From: Sphingomonas sp. H160509
GTDB lineage: Bacteria > Pseudomonadota > Alphaproteobacteria > Sphingomonadales > Sphingomonadaceae
Assembly (NCBI RefSeq): GCF_024124765.2
Contig: NZ_JAMXSR020000002.1
Location: forward strand, 2,034,001-2,098,000
Length of the DNA stretch: 64,000 bases
Reading direction: 5' to 3'
Position numbers and translations under genes: made by a program. Positions 58,585-64,000 of this stretch are shown piece by piece. Position 1 is the stretch's first letter. Each line of letters begins with the position of its first letter. The notes beneath the pieces were generated by a model. It worked only from the letters and a program-made list of their open reading frames with translations. It was not told where the DNA came from and ran no database searches.

Positions 58585-58787
58585 CCGGCGAAATCTCGAT
58601 CGGCGGCGTCTATCTGCCGAGCATCCTGCTGCTCGCGGTCGCCGCCGTCATCCTGACCGGCATCGCCACGCGGCTGCTCGCGTTCGCCGGCGCCTACCGC
58701 GTCGTGACGTATCGACCGCTCGTCGACCTCGCGCTGTTCATCCTCATCCTCGGGCTGCTCGCCCTGCTGACCGGACCTTCCGCATGA
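58581..58787 (+). CDS. DUF1656 small inner-membrane protein (AaeX type)
   Basis: 68 aa with two membrane segments (YLPSILLLAVAAVILTGIAT and LVDLALFILILGLLALLTG). It overlaps the FUSC gene by four bases (ATGA), and the HlyD gene starts in its own stop codon. This is the AaeX/YtcA position in FUSC efflux operons. Its role is not established; it probably stabilises the inner-membrane part. Confidence 0.92.
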   Translation: MTGEISIGGVYLPSILLLAVAAVILTGIATRLLAFAGAYRVVTYRPLVDLALFILILGLLALLTGPSA

Positions 58788-59685
58788 CCTCTTCCCGCCT
58801 CAAATCGCTGTTCGCCCCGCTGGGTCGCTCGGCCGTCACGCTGATCATCGTCGCGCTCGCGGTGCTGGTCGCGCTGTGGCTGTGGAAACGGTACGAGACC
58901 GATCCGTGGACGCGCGACGGGCATATCCGCGCCGATATCGTCCGCGTGACGCCCGACGTCGCGGGTCTCGTCACGCAGGTCGCGGTGCACGACAACCAGG
59001 CGGTGAAGCCCGGCGACGTGCTGTTCGTGGTCGATCGCCCGCGCTTCCAGCTGACGCTGGCGCAGTCCGACGCGTCGATCGCGAGCGCCCGCGCGACGCT
59101 GTTGCAGGCACGGCGCGAGGCGCAGCGCGATCTCGCGCTCGGCGATCTGGTCGCGAAGGAAACGCACGAGCAGAACGTCGCGCGCGTTGCCACCGCATCG
59201 GCGGCGCTGGCGCAGGCGCAGAGCGCGCGGTCGACCGCGGCGCTGAACCTCGCACGAACGACGGTGCGCGCGACGGTGCACGGGATCGTCACCAACCTCG
59301 ATCTCCACCCCGGCGATTACATCGCGACGGGCGCGCAGGCGATGGCGCTGGTCGACACCGACTCGCTCCGCGTCGAGGGCTATTTCGAGGAGACCAAACT
59401 CGGCAGCATCCGCGTCGGCGATCCGGTGATCGTCCACCTGATGGGGAACCCCAGGCGCTGCACGGCCGCGTCGACAGCATCGCCGCCGGGATCAACGACA
59501 GCGAGCGGACCAACACGACCAACCTGCTGCCGAACGTGAACCCGACGTTCAACTGGGTGCGACTGGCGCAGCGTATCCCGGTCCGGGTGAAGCTGACCAG
59601 CGTGCCGAAGGGGACGCAGCTGATCGTCGGCCGCACGGCGACGGTGACGGTAGTGCCACGCGCTACTCCGGGGACGACGGCGTGA
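58784..59685 (+). CDS. HlyD-family periplasmic adaptor (AaeA/EmrA-like), one frameshift
   Basis: Repaired length about 300 aa. One membrane anchor (VTLIIVALAVLVALWLWKRY) is followed by TDPWTRDGHIRADIVRVTPD, biotinyl-lipoyl halves (VAVHDNQAVKPGDVLFVVDR), a coiled-coil hairpin (SARATLLQARREAQRDLALG) and the barrel domain. One missing C at 59449-59452 breaks the frame in HLMGNP; adding it gives QALHGRVDSIAAGINDSERT and the family C-terminus. It should bridge the inner-membrane pump and the outer-membrane factor encoded next. Confidence 0.88.
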
Positions 59686-59714
59686 CGCGCGCTTCAGCTC
59701 ACCGCACCCACTCC

Positions 59715-59810
59715 GTCACCCCGGGCTTGTTCCGGGGTCCACGGCTCCGCGCACTCACGAATCTTGGGTGTGCGGAACGGTGGATGCCGGAACGAGCCCG
59801 GCATGACGGG
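59715..59810. repeat. REP-like element, family D copy 2
   Basis: The inverse of the copy at 6382: GTCACCCCGGGCTTGTTCCG on the left and CGGAACGAGCCCGGCATGAC on the right. It begins 30 bases after the HlyD stop and runs into the coding start of the outer-membrane factor. Confidence 0.85.
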
Positions 59811-61222
59811 GGTTGGCGTGGACGCGTCTTCACCAGCGTAGCGCTGGCACTCGCCCTCGCCGCGTGCACGACGGCAGGCCCGAACTACGCCCTCCCCGAG
59901 TCCGCAGTCGTCAACCGCCCCCTCCGCCCAAGGCGCATTCGACAGCGGCCACGAGAAGGCGTTCGCCAACGCCCCGCTCCCCGACCATTGGTGGCAACTC
60001 TACGGCGACCCCCGCCTCGACGCGTTCGTCACCGAAGCGCTCGCCGCCAACACCGATCTCCGCGCCGCCGACGCCAACCTCCGCCGCGCCGATGCAGTCG
60101 TCGCCGAGGTCGCCGCCGGCCGCACGCTGTCGACCGTCCTCGGCGGCGGCACCTCGCTCGACCGCCCCTACACGACCGGCGGCAACCTCCCCGGCACGCT
60201 GGACTATAATCTCGGCATCACGCTAGCCTACCCGCTCGACCTGTCGGGCCGCATCCGCCGCGCGATCGAGGCGGCACAAGGCGACGCCGAGGCCGTCGCC
60301 GCCGCGCGCGACAACGTCCGCGTCACCGTCGCCGCGGAGACTGCGCGCAGCTACGCTACCGCCTGCACCGCCAACTCGGTGCTCGCCGCGAACAACCGCA
60401 TTCTCGCACTGCAACGCCAGACACTGAACGTAACGCAGCGCCTGCAACGCGGCGGCCGCGGCACTGCGTTCGACGTGACCCGGGCAAGAACCGCGGTCGA
60501 CCAGAGCGAGGCGCTGATCCCCTCGCAGGTCGCGACACGAACCGCCGCGCTGTACCGGTTGGCGACGCTGATGGGCCGCGCCCCCGCCGATTACCCAAAG
60601 GACGTCGCGACGTGCGCGCGGCCACCCGCGCTCTCCCGTCCGCTGCCGATCGGCGACGGGACCGCGTTGATCCTGCGCCGCCCCGATATCCGCCAGGCCG
60701 AACGGTCGCTCGCCGCCGCCACTGCGCGGATCGGCGTGGCAACCGCCAACCTCTATCCGCAGGTCAGCCTCGGCGGCTCGGCCGGGTTCACCGGGCCGGT
60801 CTCGTCGCTCGGCTCGACCAACGCATTCCACCTCGGGCTGGGGCCGCTGATCAGCTGGAGCTTCCCCAACCGCCCGGTCATTCGCGCGCAGATCGCCCAG
60901 GCCGGCGCCACCGCGGACCAAGCCCTCGCGCAGTTCGACTCGACCACGCTCGAAGCGCTCCGCCAGACTGAGACCGCACTCTCCGCCTATGCCCGCGAAG
61001 GCGACCGCAACGCAGCCCTCCGACGCGCGCAGTCCAGCGCCGCGCGCGCCGCGGACCAGGCCGGGACGCTGTACCGCTTCGGCCGCACCGATTTCCCTCT
61101 CTCTGCTGACCGCGCAGGCCGCGCTGACCACCGCGCAGGCAAACCTCGCCGCATCCGACGCGCTGCTGGTCGATCGCCAGGTCGACGTCTTCAAGGCGCT
61201 CGGCGGGGGGTGGCAGACTTGA
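59784..61222 (+). CDS. NodT-family outer-membrane efflux lipoprotein, two frameshifts
   Basis: Repaired length about 478 aa. The signal ends in lipobox LALAAC followed by TTAGPNYALP, as in OprM/NodT proteins. The TolC-type repeats contain DHWWQLYGDPRLDAFVTEAL, TDLRAADANLRRADA, LILRRPDIRQAERSLAAATA and GVATANLYPQVSLGGS. One extra C in the run 59918-59922 and one extra C at 61095-61097 break the frame; repairs give NRPSAQGAFDSG and RTDFLSLLTAQAAL. The only usable in-frame ATG (59784) lies inside repeat D2, so the repeat encodes the first residues. GTG 59682, overlapping the HlyD stop, is an alternative. It forms the exit duct of the pump. Confidence 0.85.
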
Positions 61223-61275
61223 GGCTGCGTCGCCGCGGGCTGGCGTCGATCAACAGCGAAATACGCGACGGCATC

Positions 61276-62717
61276 ATGCCCGCCGCTGACACCATCGCGC
61301 GTGTCGCCAAGGACCCGGACGCGCTGCCGCACACGCCAAGCAACTACCGCGTCACCGCGCTGATCATCGCCTGCGCGCTGTTCATGGAGCAGATGGACTC
61401 GACCGTGCTCGCCACCGCGCTGCCGACGATGGCGCGCGATTTCGGCGTGCCAGCGACCAGCATGAGTTCGGCGCTGACCTCATACCTGCTGGCGCTCGCG
61501 ATCTTCATTCCCGCGAGCGGGCGTCTCGCCGACCGGTTCGGCTCGCGGACGATCTTCCGCGCGGCGATCCTGATCTTCGTGGGTGGCTCGATGTTGTGCG
61601 GCCAGGCGACCAGCCTGCCCTTCATGATGGTCGCGCGCTTCCTGCAAGGGCTCGGCGGCGCGATGATGATCCCGATCGGCCGCCTCGTCCTGCTCCGCAG
61701 CGTCGCCAAGGAGGACATGGTCCAGGCGATGTCGTGGCTCATCATGCCCGCGCTGATCGGCCCGATCCTGGGCCCCCGGTCGGCGGCGCGATCGTCACCT
61801 ATCTCGACTGGCGCTGGATCTTCTACCTGAACGTCCCGATCGGCCTGCTCGGCGTGATCCTGGTGACGCGCTTCATCGGCGAGGTCCGCGAGGACAAGCC
61901 GGCGCGCTTCGACGTGCCCGGCTTCATCCTGTCGGGCGTGTCGCTCGGCTGTCTGTTGTTCGGGTTCGAGATGACCAGCCGCACCGGCGAATTGTCGCGC
62001 GCCGTCGTGCTGATTGCGGTCGGGCTGGTCGCAGGCGTGGCCTATATGCGCCACGCGAAGCATCGCAGCGATCCGATCCTCGACCTTTCGCTGATGCGCA
62101 TCCCGACCTTCCGCCTTTCGGTGATCGGCGGATCGCTGACCCGCATCACGCAGGGCGCGCAGCCATTCCTGCTGCCAATGATGCTCCAGCTTGGGTTTGG
62201 GATGACCGCGGCGGCTAGCGGCGCGATCACGATTGCGGGCGCGATCGGCTCGCTGATGATGAAGAGCCTCGCCCCGCGCGTGCTCAGGCGCTTCGGGTTC
62301 CGCAACAGCCTGATCGTCGGCGGTCTCTGCGCGAGTTCGGGCTATGCGGTCGCCGGGTTGTTCCGCCCCGACTGGCCGATCCCGGTGATCTTCGGCGTGC
62401 TGATGATCTCCGGCTTCTTCATGTCGTTCCAGTTCTCGGCGTACAACACGATCGCGTATGACGAGATTCCGTCGTCGCGGATGAGCAGCGCGACCAGCTT
62501 CTACGCGACGTTCCAGCAACTGATGCTGTCGCTCGGCATCTGCGTCGGTGCAGCGTCGCTGCATGTCGGGATGCTCGGGACGGGCGCGACCCGGCCGGCG
62601 CTGACGGACTTCACCCTGGCGTTCCTGGTGGTTACCGCGGTGTCGGCGTCGGCAACAATCTGGAACCGACGGTTCGCGGTGGATGCGGGTGCGGAGTTGA
62701 GCGGACACCGGGCATAG
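61276..62717 (+). CDS. DHA2-family MFS efflux transporter (EmrB-like), one frameshift
   Basis: Repaired length about 480 aa from ATG 61276, with 14 hydrophobic segments. DHA2 signatures are MEQMDSTVLATALPTMARDF, GRLADRFGSRTIFRAAILIF and WRWIFYLNVPIGLLGVILVT. One missing C in the run 61773-61777 breaks the frame at ILGP; adding it gives GPILGPPVGGAIVTYLDWRW, the usual motif C. EmrB-type proteins need a HlyD adaptor and an outer-membrane factor; both are encoded just upstream and may be shared with the FUSC protein. Export of drugs or aromatic compounds by proton antiport is expected. Confidence 0.88.
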
Positions 62718-62731
62718 CAGGACCAACCTGC

Positions 62732-62848
62732 CCCCCTCCCTGAAAGGGGAGGGGGTTGGGGGTGGGTAGGCCAGCTTGTGGCGCGACCGTTCGGCGATAC
62801 GGAAATCGACCCACCCCCGGCCCCTCCCTTCCAGGGAGGGGGGAAGTA
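62732..62848. repeat. REP-like element, family C copy 3
   Basis: CCCTCCCTGAAAGGGGAGGG plus GGGGGTGGGTAGG face GACCCACCCCCGG plus CCCTCCCTTCCAGGGAGGGG. The interior is the reverse complement of the type in copy 2. It separates the convergent MFS and mdoH genes. Confidence 0.9.
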
Positions 62849-62855
62849 TTCGGCG

Positions 62856-64000
62856 TCAGACCTGCGTCGCTGGCAGCGAAGGCCGCGAGAGCACCGATAC
62901 ATGCTCGCCCGGCTCGACGAACATGCCGTGCGACAGCGCCCACCGCCCCGCCTTCTCGCTCGCCGTCAAAATTGTCAGGAACGGACTGAGCAACAGGCCC
63001 AGCGTCACCGGCGCGAGCCACGCCGCAGTGACCGGCGCGAACGGCGTCACTAGCAACAGTGCCACCCCCACCCCGACATGCCAGCGATAGCGCGGCATCA
63101 CGTCCGCCAGCGACAGTTCGTGCGCATCGCGGTTCTGCGGCGCCCAACCGGACTTCCGCCCCATCAGGATCCCCGCGAGGTCCATCGTCTGCGTCAGCGC
63201 GATCACCGGCGCGGACAGCATCGAGAACGGTACGTCGACCAGCACCGACCTGACGATCCCGCGCCGCCCGCCGAACCCCGCACGCCGCTCTGCATTCGAG
63301 AACGCCCAGATCACGCTCAGCAGCTTCGGCCCGAACAGCAGCAGCAACGTGACGAACAGCACCTGCAGCGAGGTCTGCGCCTCGACGATGTTGCGCTCGC
63401 CTATCAGCGCCTGCACCACGCTCGTCGCGATCATCAGCAGCCACACCGGCGACGTGATGAACGCCGATGCCCCCATCAGCAGTTGCAGCCGGCTGATCCA
63501 GTGGAACCCCGACGACGTCAGCAGGCTGAGATGCTGGATATTACCCTGCGCCCAGCGCCGATCGCGCACCGCCGCGTCGATCAGCGTCGGCGGATATTCC
63601 TCGAACGTCTCCTCGGTCATCAGCATGTGCACGCGCCAGCCGCGCCTGCGGAGCAGCGCCGCCTCGACCATGTCGTGGCTCATGATGACGCCGCCGAACG
63701 GTGCTCGGCCAGGGAGATCGGGAAGCCCGCAACTCGAAGCGAATGCCTCGATCCGGATCATCGCGTTATGTCCCCAGAAGGTCGCTTCCGAACCCGACCA
63801 CCATACGAGTCCGGCAGTCGAGATCGGACCATACAACCGGCTGGCGAACTGCATCCAGCGCTGGAAGAACGTCACGCCGTTGATCACCGCGGGCACGGTC
63901 TGGAGCAGCGCGACCGCGGGCCGCCGTTCGAGCACCTGCGCCATTCCGATGATCGTGTTGCCGCCCATCAGGCTGTCCGCGTCGAGCATCAGCATGTAGC
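62856..64000 (-). CDS. mdoH: Glucans biosynthesis glucosyltransferase MdoH/OpgH, C-terminal part
   Basis: About 380 codons, open to the window edge; the N-terminus lies outside. The GT2 core shows MLMLDADSLMGGNTIIGM (metal-binding DxD-like), FWGHNAMIRIEAF, MSHDMVEAALLRRRGWRVHM and the processive motif RDRRWAQGNIQHLSLL. Membrane segments follow, and the C-terminal tail has SGWAPQNRDAHELSLADVMP. It makes the glucan backbone of osmoregulated periplasmic glucans from UDP-glucose at the inner membrane. Family C repeat 3 follows its stop. No mdoG is seen in the window. Confidence 0.92.
   Translation of the reverse strand, partial: YMLMLDADSLMGGNTIIGMAQVLERRPAVALLQTVPAVINGVTFFQRWMQFASRLYGPISTAGLVWWSGSEATFWGHNAMIRIEAFASSCGLPDLPGRAPFGGVIMSHDMVEAALLRRRGWRVHMLMTEETFEEYPPTLIDAAVRDRRWAQGNIQHLSLLTSSGFHWISRLQLLMGASAFITSPVWLLMIATSVVQALIGERNIVEAQTSLQVLFVTLLLLFGPKLLSVIWAFSNAERRAGFGGRRGIVRSVLVDVPFSMLSAPVIALTQTMDLAGILMGRKSGWAPQNRDAHELSLADVMPRYRWHVGVGVALLLVTPFAPVTAAWLAPVTLGLLLSPFLTILTASEKAGRWALSHGMFVEPGEHVSVLSRPSLPATQV

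Noticed and set aside
60379..61830. Apparent fusion of outer-membrane factor and MFS transporter in one frame
   Set aside because: It is created by indels at 61095-61097 and 61773-61777. The repaired factor ends at 61222 and the MFS protein starts at 61276.

Overview
The window looks like a chromosomal segment of a sphingomonad (Alphaproteobacteria, probably Sphingomonas). Base composition is GC-rich. The housekeeping set fits that group: queF, rne with a long acidic/Ala-Pro tail, glpX, dapD, polA, a polyprenyl diphosphate synthase and mdoH. There are two TonB-dependent receptors, and almost every intergenic gap carries a palindromic REP-like element. I saw no rRNA, tRNA, CRISPR array, insertion sequence or prophage. 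The genus call is inference from gene content.

Layout. 0-4 kb: the end of queF, then a GT4-type glycosyltransferase paired with a GH130 enzyme. 4-18.5 kb: OPT transporter, AmiC amidase, RNase E, M48 protease with DsbA-like oxidoreductase, a two-gene ABC exporter, CocE/NonD hydrolase and CPBP protease. 18.7-25 kb: glpX, dapD, a HAD nucleotidase, a NalP-type lipoprotein subtilase autotransporter and a luciferase-like oxidoreductase. 25-35.6 kb: an arabinoxylan/arabinan-type utilisation locus (GH43, MFS sugar transporter, GH51, LacI regulator, TonB receptor, alpha/beta hydrolase). Three near-identical LacI-type operators link its promoters. 35.7-47.9 kb: membrane-anchored nuclease, outer-membrane barrel protein, two small proteins, Bcr/CflA transporter, a lipoprotein, a 2OG-Fe(II) dioxygenase, polA, a polysaccharide flippase, polyprenyl synthase and chorismate mutase. 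48-52.4 kb: AcvB/VirJ-like hydrolase, DUF2147 protein, MprF and a thymidylate kinase-like protein. 52.5-55.9 kb: a TonB receptor preceded by a ModE-type operator and followed by a ModE regulator. 56-62.7 kb: a MarR-controlled efflux operon (FUSC, DUF1656, HlyD, NodT-type outer-membrane factor, DHA2 MFS). 62.9 kb to the end: the C-terminal part of MdoH/OpgH.

Two window-wide features matter when reading this annotation. First, at least 22 one-base indels, nearly all in short G or C runs, break 13 genes, including the normally essential rne. A 23rd is likely at the start of the HAD gene. I read these as sequencing errors, not pseudogenes, and give each gene its full repaired span. Second, at least four families of palindromic repeats, with conserved interiors and in both orientations, fill the intergenic spaces. 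The strongest candidate for an undescribed system is the ModE-box / TonB receptor / ModE unit. It predicts regulated outer-membrane uptake of molybdate, tungstate or a chelate of them.
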